DNA from: Streptomyces sp. NRRL F-6676
GTDB lineage: Bacteria; Actinomycetota; Actinomycetes; Streptomycetales; Streptomycetaceae
Length of the DNA stretch: 64,000 nucleotides
NCBI RefSeq assembly: GCF_000725625.1
Contig: NZ_KL647085.1
Location: forward strand, 59,478-123,477
Direction of reading: 5' to 3'
A program made the translations under genes and the position numbers. Under the pieces are notes generated by a model that saw only the letters and a program-made list of their open reading frames with translations, was not told where the DNA came from and did not search any database. How positions within the stretch are numbered: position 1 is the stretch's first letter; each line of letters starts with the position of its first letter. Shown piece after piece: positions 35,363-45,000 of this stretch.

Positions 35363-38300
35363 GTGAGCGATGAAGCAGTCGTCCAGGCACGAACAGCGGC
35401 AGGCGAGGGGGCCCTTCACGCATCCGGCGCGGTGCGGGAAGCGGTGGCCCGCGCGCTGGAGCTGGCGCCGCACGAGCTGGACGACGATCGCGACCTCTTC
35501 GAACTCGGCCTCGACTCACTCGCGTTGATGTCCCTGATCGGCACCTGGCGTCGCGCGGGCAGCACGGTCACCTTCCAGGACCTCACCCGCACGCCGACCC
35601 TCGGCGCCTGGACGGACCTGCTCGCACGAGAGAGTGCCGCAGGGACCGGCACCGCACATCCGGCCACGGCCGGACCGCTCTCCTCCGTGCAAGCGCCCGG
35701 CGCCGACACGGAACCCTTCCCGCCGGCGACGATGCAGCACGCCTACTGGATCGGGCGCCAGGACGGCCAGCCCCTCGGCGGCGTCGCCGCCCACTTCTAC
35801 GTCGAGCTCGACGGCCACGACGTCGACCCCGACCGGCTCGGCACCGCCCTGCGCGCCCTGGTGCGCCGTCACGGCATGCTGAGGGCCGTCTTCGACGAGG
35901 ACGGGCGGCAGCACTACGGCCCACCGGGAGACCCCCTCACCGTCCACGACCTGCGCCACCGCGATCCGGGCGACGCCGAGACCGAACTGGAGCTGCTGCG
36001 CGAGCGCAACACCCACGCACGCCCCGACATCACCTCCGGCGACGTCTTCCGCGCGGCCCTGTGCCTGCTCCCCGAGGGGCGGACCCGGCTGCAGATCGAC
36101 CTCGACATGATGGCCGGCGACGCGCTGAGCCTCAGGGTCCTCCTGTCAGACCTGCGCCGCCTCTACGACTGTCCCGACGACCAGCCTCGCGAACTCGCCC
36201 TCGACTACCGGCAATACCTCGCGGAACACGACGCCCGGCGCAAGGCGGAACGCGAGCAGCACGCGGCCTGGTGGCGCGAACGCCTGCCCCAGCTGCCCCG
36301 CGCCCCGCGCCTGCCGACGACCGTCGACCCGCTGACCCCGGTCGACGCCGACGACACCACGCTCACCCACTCACGCCGCCTGCACCACTGGCTGGGACCC
36401 GCCGACAAGGCCGCCCTGATCAGCGCCGCACGACGGCACGGCATCACCCCCGCCGCCGCCCTCGCCACCGTGTTCGCCGAAGTCGTCGCCGCCTGGAGCG
36501 ACAGTCGGCGCTTCCTGCTCAACCTCCCGCTCTTCGACCGGGAGATGATCACCGAGGACGTCGCCGGCCTGGTCGGCGACTTCAGCAGCTCGGTCCTGCT
36601 CGACGCGGATCTCGGCGCGGCCCTGCCGTTCTCCCGCCAGGCCCGCAAACTTCAGGAACGCCTCCAGGAGGGGATCTCGCACGGCGCGTACGGCGGGGTG
36701 GAGGTGCTGCGCGACCTCGCCCGCGCCGAGGGAGCCCCCGTGCTGGCCCCGGTCGTCTACACCAGCGCCATCGGACTGGGCGAGATCTTCGAACAGGATG
36801 TCCAGGAGTCCTTCGGCCGCCCCTCCTGGATCATCTCCCAAGGTCCCCAGGTCTACCTGGATGCCCAGGTCACCGAACTCGACGGCGGCCTCCTCCTCAA
36901 CTGGGACGTCCGTGACGGCGTGCTGGAGGCCGGGGTTCCGGACGCGGCGTTCGACGCCTACCGCCGCCTCATCACCCGCCTGACCACCGACCCCGAAACC
37001 TGGTCCCGGCCGGTGGACGGCCTCCTCGCCCCCGACGTCCTGCCGCGACGCGCGGTGGCGGCCCTGCCGCCCACGCCACCGCCGGACCGCGCCCTGCACA
37101 CCCGGTTCTTCCGGCTCGCCGAGACCGAGCCGGGCCGCGTCGCCGTCGTCCGAACCAGCGGCGACACCCTCGCCTACGGCGAACTCGCCGATACAGCCCG
37201 CAGGATCACCGCGCTGCTGCGCGAGCACGGCGTACAGGAGGGCGACACCGTCGCGCTGACCCTGCCCAAGGGCGCCGACCAGATCGCCGCCGTCCTCGGC
37301 ATCCTGGCGGCCGGTGCCGCGTACGCCCCTGTCGGCGTCGAGCAGCCCGCCGTACGCCGCGAACGCATTCACTCCGTGGCCGGCGCCGTCGCCGTGCTCA
37401 CCGACCGGGAGCACGCGCCGCTCTGCGAGGGGGTTTCCACGGCCCCGGTGCTCCTACTGGAGGACGCCGGGACGCTGGAGCCCGCCCCCGTGGTCCAGCC
37501 GGATCCCGCCCTGCCCGCCTACGTGCTGTTCACCTCCGGCTCCACGGGGCTGCCCAAGGGCGTCGAGGTGTCGCACCGCGCCGTCGTCAACACGGTCGAG
37601 GCGATGGAGGAGCAGCTCGGCCTCGGCCCCGCCGACCGCACCCTGGCGATCTCCGCGCTCGACTTCGACCTCGCCGCCTGGGACATCTTCACCCCGTTGT
37701 CGCTCGGCGGACAGGTCGTCACGATCGGCCAGGACCAGCGCCGCGACGCCCACCACTGGGCCCGCTTGGTGCGCGAGCACGGTGTGACGCTGGTGCAGTG
37801 CGTGCCCGCCCTGCTGGACCTGCTGATGGCCGCCGGGGAGAACGACGGACTCGGCGACTCCCTGCGCATGGTGCTGCTCGGCGGTGACTGGGTCGGCCTC
37901 GACCAGCCCCGCAGGCTGCGTGCCCTCGTACCCGGCTGCCGCTTCGTGGCCCTCGGCGGCATGACGGAGGCGGCCGTCCACTCCACGGTGTTCGAGGTCG
38001 AGGAGACCGACCCCGCCTGGAGGTCCGTGCCCTACGGCGTTCCGCTGCGCAACATGCGGGCCCGGGTCGTGGACGGACGGGGGCGCGACTGCCCCGACCT
38101 CGTCCCCGGCGAGCTGTGGATCGGCGGACCCGGCGTGGCCAACGGGTACCGGGCCGACCCCGAGCGCACCGCCGAGCGCTTCGTCGAGTACGACGGCGAA
38201 CGCTGGTACCGCAGCGGCGACCTCGCCCGCTACCGGCCCGACGGCGTACTGGAGTTCCTGGGCCGCGCCGACCACCAGGTGAAGATCGGCGGCCACCGCA

Positions 38301-41300
38301 TCGAACTCGGCGAGGTCGAGTCCGCCCTGGAGGACGACCCCGCCGTGCTGCACGCGGTCGCCTGCGTCCTGGACACCCCCGCACGGCACCTCGCCGCAGC
38401 CGTCTCCGCGCCCGGGGGCGCACCGGATCCGGACCAGGTGCGGCTTCGGGCGGGACAGCGGCTTCCGGCCTACATGGTCCCCGAGCGCCTCGTCGTTCTG
38501 CGCGACCTTCCGCTGAACGCCAACGGCAAACTGGACCGGGCCGCCGTCCGCCGGATACTGACCGAGGCGGCCGGCGACGACGGCCCCCGGACCTCCGCAC
38601 CGGTCGGCCCGGTGGAGACCGCCGTGGCGGCCGAGTGGGCCGACCTGCTGGACGTGGCCGAAGTGGGCCGGGAGAGCAGCTTCTTCCTCCTCGGCGGCGA
38701 CTCCCTCGTCGCGACCCGGATGATCGGTCGACTGCGTGCCGCCGGATTCCCCCGCGCCCGCGTCGCCGACCTCTTCGCCCGCCCGGTGCTCCAGCACTTC
38801 TGCGAGACGCTGCGCCCCGAGGCAGTGAAGGGCACCGAGACGGAACCCGCCCCCGTCCTGGCCACCGACCCGGCCAACGCCCACGAGCCCTTCCCGCTCA
38901 CGGACGTCCAGGCCGCCTACCACACGGGCCGCGACCCCCGCTTCACCCTCGGCGGCGTCGGTACCTGGCACTACACGGAGTTCGACGGCACGGACGTCGA
39001 CCTGGACCGGCTGGAACGCGCCTGGAACACCCTCGTCCGACGGCACGGCATGCTCCGCGCGGTCGTGGCGGACGGACACCAGCGCGTCCTGCCCGACGTA
39101 CCGCCCCTGCGCATACCGGTGGCGGACGTCCCGGCCGACCACGATGCCGCCCCCGCGCTGGCCGGCCTGCGTGCCCGCCTGTCCCAGCAGGTGCGCGACC
39201 CCGCCCGGTGGCCCCTCTTCGCGGTAGAGGCGGTGCGCTACCAGGACGGCGGCGACACGCGCACCCGTATCGGCGTCGGACTGGACTACCTGGTCCTCGA
39301 CGCCCTCTCCATCACCACGCTCTACGCCGAACTCAACGCGCTCTACGCCGATCCCGAGCACGAACTCCGGCCCGTCGACGTCTCCTTCCGCGACTACCTG
39401 ACCGGGCTGCCCGCCGACTCTGACTCGGCCGAGCGGGCCCGCGCCCACTGGCGGACGCGGCTGTCCGAACTGCCGCCCCCGCCCCCACTGCCCCTCGACC
39501 GGGACCCCGCGACCCTCGACGCGCCCGTCTTCACCCGGCGCCGGCTGAGCCTGCCCGCAGACGACTGGCAGACCGTCAAGCGGGACGCGGCCCGGCACGG
39601 ACTCACGCCGTCCACCGTCCTGCTGGCCCTGTACGCGGAGGTCTTGGCTGCCTGGAGCGGCGCCGACGCGCTGACCGTCACGCTCACCCTGTTCAACCGC
39701 CGTGACGTCCACCCCCACATCCACCGCGTCCTGGGCGACTTCACCTCCCTCTCCCTGGCCGGGTACCGACGCGACGGCGCGTCCTGGCTGGCGGCGGCCG
39801 GAGCACTGCAACGCCGCCAGGCGGAGGACCTGGACCACCTGAACGTCCCGATCGACTGGCTGCTGCGCGAGTTCGGCCGACGTACGGGCACCGTGGACGC
39901 GGCCGCACCCGTGGTGTTCACCAGTGCCGTCGGCGTCGGCGACGCGACCCTGGCCGGCTCGGGCACGGGTCTGCCCGCCAAGGTCTGGGGCATCTCGCAG
40001 TCCCCCCAGGTGTGCCTGGACAACCAGGTCACCGAGGAGTCCGGGAACCTGGTCGTCACTTGGGACGCCGTCGAGGAACTCTTCCCCCCGGGCGTGCTGG
40101 ACGCGATGTTCGACGCCTACGGAAGGCTGCTGCGGTACGCCGTCGCCGGCGACTGGGACGCGCCGCTGCCCGACCTGCTGCCCGCGTCCCACTACGAACG
40201 GCGGGCCGCCGCCGCGCTGGAGGCAGCCCTGGAACCGGTGGTCCCGCGTCCGCTGCACGAGGCGTTCTTCGCCCACGCTGAGGCCACTTGCGACCGCGTC
40301 GCCCTCGTCACGACGGCCGGGGAGGAGGTGACCTACGGAACCCTCGCCGAGCAGGCGCTGCGCACGGCCGCCGCACTCGGTGACGCGGGCGTCGTCCCGG
40401 GTGAACTCGTCGCCGTCACCGTGCCCAAGGGGCCGGAGCAGATCGCCGCGGTCCTCGGCGTCCTCGCGGCCGGTGCCGCCTACGTACCGCTGAGCCTCGA
40501 ACAGCCCGTCGCACGGCTGGAGCGGGTACACGCCACTGCCGGGTTCCGCGCCGTGGTGGGCGACTGGCCCGCCCGGGGAAGGACGGCTCCCCGCGCCCTG
40601 TCGGTCACGGACACACGGGACCACGAGCCGCTGCCCGCCCCTTGGAAGGTGCTTCCCGAAGCACTCGCCTACGTCATCTTCACGAGCGGATCCACCGGCG
40701 AGCCCAAGGGCGTCCAGATCACTCACGCGGCCGCCTGGAACACGATCGCGGACGTCAACACCCGGCATGGCATCGGCGCGGACGACCGCGTGTTCGCCCT
40801 GTCCGCGCTGGACTTCGACCTCTCCGTGTACGACGTCTTCGGGCTGCTCGGAGCCGGTGGTTCCCTCCTGCTGCCCACGGAGGAGCAGCGCCGTGAACCG
40901 GCCCGCTGGCCGAGCCTGCTCGACCGGTTCGGAGTGACCGTCTGGAACACCGTGCCGGCCCTGCTGGACCTGCTCCTCGACGCCGACGAGCAGGAGACGC
41001 CGGAGGTGCCGGAGCGCGCCCGCCTCGCGGGGCTGCGGACGGCACTGGTCTCCGGCGACTGGATCGGGCTCGACCTGCCCGGCCGGCTACGCGAACGCAC
41101 CGCACGGAGCTGCGCCTTCGTCGCCATGGGCGGCGCGACCGAGGCGGCCATCTGGTCCAACACGCTCACCGTCGAGGAACCGGACCCCCGGTGGGTCTCC
41201 ATCCCCTACGGCCGCCCGCTGACCGGGCAGCACTATCGCGTGGTCGACCGGAGCGGGCGGGACTGCCCCGACTGGACGCCCGGCGAACTGTGGATCGGCG

Positions 41301-42088
41301 GCGGGGGACTGGCCGTCGGATACCTCGCCGACCCGGCCCGCACCGCCGAGAAGTTCGTCGAACAGGACGGGCGGCGCTGGTACCGGACCGGTGACCTGGG
41401 CCGGTTCCGGGGAGACGGGCTGATCGAGTTCCTCGGCCGCCTCGACAGCCAGCTGAAGATCGCCGGCCACCGCATCGAGGCCGGCGAGATCGAGGCCGCG
41501 CTGGAGTCCCACCCTGGTGTGGCCCGCGCCACCGTCGTGGCCGTGGGGGAGCGCACCGCCAAGCGCCTGGCCGCCTTCGCCGTACCGAACGAGCCGACGT
41601 CGCTTGCCGAGCCCGGCGGGCCCGTGGAGGCGGAGACGACCGTGCGGGACGCGGACCTCACGGAAAGCCTCTTCGCCCTGCTGGCCGAGCGAGTGCCCGT
41701 CTACGCGATCCCCTCCCGCATTCAGCTGCTGCCCGCCCTGCCGCTCACCGCGAACGGCAAGGTGGACCGGGGCGCCCTCGCGGCGATGGCGGAACCCGAC
41801 ATCGCGCCGACCGAGGCCGAACCGCCGGTCGGAGAGACCGAGACGGCCGTGGCCGGCCTCTGGAGCGAGTACCTGCCGAACTGGGCACCGGACCGCACCG
41901 CCAACTTCTTCACCGCGGGCGGCGACAGCCTCACCGCCCTGCGCCTGCTCACCGCGATCGAGCGCCGTCTCGGGGCCGCCGTGCCCGTCCGGCGCTTCTT
42001 CGCCGCACCGACCGTCGCCGCGCTGGCCGCGGACATCACTCGAACGCTCGCGGCCCACGGGACCGCCTACGAGACCGGAGAGCTGTGA
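35363..42088 (+). CDS. NRPS 1: ArCP-Cy-A-PCP-Cy-A-PCP
   Basis: The 2241-residue synthetase starts at a GTG with GGAAGG upstream. Domains in order: aryl carrier (Ser52 in ELGLDSL); cyclisation domain 1 (Asp248-Asp253-Ser256 in DMMAGDALS); adenylation 1 (FTSGSTG at about 723) with pocket residues I read as D-L-W-Q-?-G-L-V-H, closer to threonine than cysteine; PCP1 (Ser1114); cyclisation domain 2 (DYLVLDALS at about 1308); adenylation 2 (about 1773) with D-L-Y-N-?-S-M-I-W, the cysteine code; PCP2 (Ser2189). It should load salicylate and form two oxazoline/thiazoline rings, then hand over to NRPS 2. It overlaps NRPS 2 by GTGA. Confidence 0.95.
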   Translation: MSDEAVVQARTAAGEGALHASGAVREAVARALELAPHELDDDRDLFELGLDSLALMSLIGTWRRAGSTVTFQDLTRTPTLGAWTDLLARESAAGTGTAHPATAGPLSSVQAPGADTEPFPPATMQHAYWIGRQDGQPLGGVAAHFYVELDGHDVDPDRLGTALRALVRRHGMLRAVFDEDGRQHYGPPGDPLTVHDLRHRDPGDAETELELLRERNTHARPDITSGDVFRAALCLLPEGRTRLQIDLDMMAGDALSLRVLLSDLRRLYDCPDDQPRELALDYRQYLAEHDARRKAEREQHAAWWRERLPQLPRAPRLPTTVDPLTPVDADDTTLTHSRRLHHWLGPADKAALISAARRHGITPAAALATVFAEVVAAWSDSRRFLLNLPLFDREMITEDVAGLVGDFSSSVLLDADLGAALPFSRQARKLQERLQEGISHGAYGGVEVLRDLARAEGAPVLAPVVYTSAIGLGEIFEQDVQESFGRPSWIISQGPQVYLDAQVTELDGGLLLNWDVRDGVLEAGVPDAAFDAYRRLITRLTTDPETWSRPVDGLLAPDVLPRRAVAALPPTPPPDRALHTRFFRLAETEPGRVAVVRTSGDTLAYGELADTARRITALLREHGVQEGDTVALTLPKGADQIAAVLGILAAGAAYAPVGVEQPAVRRERIHSVAGAVAVLTDREHAPLCEGVSTAPVLLLEDAGTLEPAPVVQPDPALPAYVLFTSGSTGLPKGVEVSHRAVVNTVEAMEEQLGLGPADRTLAISALDFDLAAWDIFTPLSLGGQVVTIGQDQRRDAHHWARLVREHGVTLVQCVPALLDLLMAAGENDGLGDSLRMVLLGGDWVGLDQPRRLRALVPGCRFVALGGMTEAAVHSTVFEVEETDPAWRSVPYGVPLRNMRARVVDGRGRDCPDLVPGELWIGGPGVANGYRADPERTAERFVEYDGERWYRSGDLARYRPDGVLEFLGRADHQVKIGGHRIELGEVESALEDDPAVLHAVACVLDTPARHLAAAVSAPGGAPDPDQVRLRAGQRLPAYMVPERLVVLRDLPLNANGKLDRAAVRRILTEAAGDDGPRTSAPVGPVETAVAAEWADLLDVAEVGRESSFFLLGGDSLVATRMIGRLRAAGFPRARVADLFARPVLQHFCETLRPEAVKGTETEPAPVLATDPANAHEPFPLTDVQAAYHTGRDPRFTLGGVGTWHYTEFDGTDVDLDRLERAWNTLVRRHGMLRAVVADGHQRVLPDVPPLRIPVADVPADHDAAPALAGLRARLSQQVRDPARWPLFAVEAVRYQDGGDTRTRIGVGLDYLVLDALSITTLYAELNALYADPEHELRPVDVSFRDYLTGLPADSDSAERARAHWRTRLSELPPPPPLPLDRDPATLDAPVFTRRRLSLPADDWQTVKRDAARHGLTPSTVLLALYAEVLAAWSGADALTVTLTLFNRRDVHPHIHRVLGDFTSLSLAGYRRDGASWLAAAGALQRRQAEDLDHLNVPIDWLLREFGRRTGTVDAAAPVVFTSAVGVGDATLAGSGTGLPAKVWGISQSPQVCLDNQVTEESGNLVVTWDAVEELFPPGVLDAMFDAYGRLLRYAVAGDWDAPLPDLLPASHYERRAAAALEAALEPVVPRPLHEAFFAHAEATCDRVALVTTAGEEVTYGTLAEQALRTAAALGDAGVVPGELVAVTVPKGPEQIAAVLGVLAAGAAYVPLSLEQPVARLERVHATAGFRAVVGDWPARGRTAPRALSVTDTRDHEPLPAPWKVLPEALAYVIFTSGSTGEPKGVQITHAAAWNTIADVNTRHGIGADDRVFALSALDFDLSVYDVFGLLGAGGSLLLPTEEQRREPARWPSLLDRFGVTVWNTVPALLDLLLDADEQETPEVPERARLAGLRTALVSGDWIGLDLPGRLRERTARSCAFVAMGGATEAAIWSNTLTVEEPDPRWVSIPYGRPLTGQHYRVVDRSGRDCPDWTPGELWIGGGGLAVGYLADPARTAEKFVEQDGRRWYRTGDLGRFRGDGLIEFLGRLDSQLKIAGHRIEAGEIEAALESHPGVARATVVAVGERTAKRLAAFAVPNEPTSLAEPGGPVEAETTVRDADLTESLFALLAERVPVYAIPSRIQLLPALPLTANGKVDRGALAAMAEPDIAPTEAEPPVGETETAVAGLWSEYLPNWAPDRTANFFTAGGDSLTALRLLTAIERRLGAAVPVRRFFAAPTVAALAADITRTLAAHGTAYETGEL

Positions 42089-45000
42089 ACATCGCTGAAC
42101 TGCTGGCCCGTTACGCCGACGACGGCGTGGTGCTGTGGGCCCACGACGGACAACTGCGTTTCCGCGCCCCCCAGGGCCGGCTCACCGACACCCACCGGGC
42201 CGAACTGCGCACCCACAAGGAAGCCATCCTGCGTCACCTGGAGGCGGGGGAGCCGCAGCTGCGGGCCGACCCGGACAGCCGCCACGAGCCGTTCCCGCTG
42301 ACGGACATCCAGGCCGCCTACCTCATCGGCCGCACCGACGCCTACGCCTACGGAGGTGTCGGCTGCCACGCCTACGTCGAACTGGAATACCCCGACCTCG
42401 ACGTGGACCACGTCACCACCGTGTGGCGTGAACTGGTTCAGCGGCACGACATGCTCCGCGCCGTCATCCATCACGACGGCTACCAGAAGATCCTGGCCGA
42501 CGTACCCGATCTCGGTATCGACGCCGACGACCTGACCGGCCTCCCGCCGGCCGAAGCCGAGGTGGAGGTGGAGCGCACCCGGGCGAGACTGTCCGCCCGC
42601 GAGACGCCCACCGACCGGTGGCCGCTCTTCGGGGTCCACGTGAGCCGGACCGCCGAGCGGGCCGTGCTCCACCTCGCCTTCGACATGCTGGTCGTCGACC
42701 ACGCCAGCCTGCGCATCCTGCTCGCCGAGTTCCAGCGCCGCCACGGCGGCGAGCCCCTCACCGAGGCACCGCGGATCACCTTCCGCGACTACGTCCTGGC
42801 CCGCCGCGTCCTCACCGAGACCGACGCGTACACCCGCGACCGCGCCTACTGGACCGAGCGGCTCGACACCCTGCCGCCGGCGCCCGAACTGCCCCTCGCC
42901 GAAACCTGGGAGGCGGGCGTCAGCGACCCGCGGGAGAAAGCTCACGCCGCCGACCCGCACGAGTCGGGGACCTTCCGCCGGCTGGAGGTCCTGCTGACCG
43001 CGGCCGAACGGGACCGCCTCACCGAGCGGGCCGCGCGCCGAGGGCTCACCCTGTCCACGGCGCTGCTCACCGCGTACGCCGAGACGGTAGGCCGCTGGTC
43101 GCGCGCCGGCCGGTTCACGCTCAACGTGCCGACGGTGGACCGGCCCGACCTGCACGAGGACATCGGCCGCCTCGTGGGCGACTTCACCTCGCTCGAACTG
43201 CTCGCCGTGGACCTGGACGCCCCGGCCGCCTTCGCCGAACGGACGCGGCTCCTCGGGGAGCAGCTCCTGGAAGACCTCGCGCACCCCCTGTTCACGGGCT
43301 CGGAGGTACTCGCCGAGCTGTCCCGCCGGGCCGGCGCGCCGGTGCTGATGCCGGTGGTCTTCACCAGCGCCCTGGGATCCGACGCCACCTCCGAGGGCGT
43401 ACCCCCCGAGGTGACGTACGCCGTGACCCGGACACCGCAGGTCTGGCTCGACTGCCAGGTCATGCACCGCGGCGACACGCTGAGCCTGTCCTGGGACATC
43501 CGCGAGGGCGCCCTCGCCCACGGTGTCGCCGACGCGATGTTCGAGGCGTACACGGGCCTCGTGCGGACCCTGTCGGCCGAGGGCGCGGCAGGCGACGCCG
43601 CCTGGGACGCCCCGGCCGGCATCACGCTGCCCGAGGACCAGGCCGTGCGGCGGAACGCCGTCAACGCGACCGCGGGACCACTGCCGGACTCCCTGCTCCA
43701 CGAACCGGTCCTCGCCCAGGCCCGGATCACACCCGAGGCGATCGCCGTCCGCACCCCGGAACTGACCCTCACCTACCAGCAGCTCATCGCCCGTGCCACC
43801 GCCGTCGCCGAAGCACTGACGGCGTCGGGACTGCGGGCCGGTGAGCCCGTGGCCATCTGGGCGGACAAGGGCTGGGAGCAGGTCGTCGCGGTCTTCGGCA
43901 CGCTGATGGCCGGCGGCGCCTACCTCCCCGTGGACACGGCCCAGCCGCCGGCCCGCCGGGACACGATCATCGCGGACGCGGGTGTCCGCACGGTCCTCAC
44001 CCAGTCCTGGCTCGCCGAGATCGATGACCTCCCGGAAGGCGTCACGGCGGTCGCCGTCGACCTCCTGCCCCAGATTTCGCAGGCGGCGCCCGCCGCGAGC
44101 GCAACCCCGCGCGACCCGGACGATCTCGCGTACATCATCTACACCTCGGGCTCGACCGGAACACCCAAGGGCGTGATGATCAGTCACCGAGCCGCCCTCA
44201 ACACCGTCGAGGACGTCAACCGTCGCTTCGGCGTCTCCGAGCGCGACCGTGTTCTCGGCATCGCGGGACTCGGCTTCGACCTGTCCGTGTACGACCTGTT
44301 CGGGCCGCTCGCCGTGGGCGCCTGTCTCGTCCTGCCCGCCGCCGACCGGCGCGGCGACCCCTCCCACTGGGCCGAACTCGTCCGGGACTTCCGAGTCACC
44401 GTGTGGAACTCGGTCCCCGGCCAGCTCCACATGCTGTGCGACTGGCTGCGCTCCGAGCCTCCGACCGACGACGCCACACTCCGACTCGCGCTGATATCCG
44501 GCGACTGGATACCCGTCGCCCTGCCGGACCAGGCCCGTGAGCTGCTCCCCGGCCTCGAGGTCGTCTCCCTCGGCGGCGCCACCGAAGGCTCCATCTGGTC
44601 CATCGCCCACGCCGTCGACGCCGTGGACACGGACCGCCCGAGCATCCCTTACGGCAGGCCCCTGACCAACCAGACCTTCGCCGTACTCGACCGGCACCTG
44701 CGGGCACGGCCCGAATGGGTGCCGGGGGAGCTGTTCATCGGCGGCGCCGGTGTAGCCCTGGGCTACTTCGGCGACGAGAGCCGCACGGCGGAGCGGTTCC
44801 TCTCCGACCCCGCCACCGGACAGCGGCTCTACCGCACCGGTGACCTGGGGCGGTACCTTCCCGACGGCACCATCGAGTTCCTGGGCCGGGAGGACGCCCA
44901 GATCAAGATCCGCGGCTACCGGGTCGAACTCGCCGAGGTGGAAGCCGCCGTACAGGCCCACCCGGAGGTCGCGGCGGGCGCCGTCATCGTGGACGACTCG

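Noticed and set aside
37454..40768. 1104-codon open frame on the minus strand
   Set aside because: It is antisense to NRPS 1; only the plus strand shows NRPS motifs.
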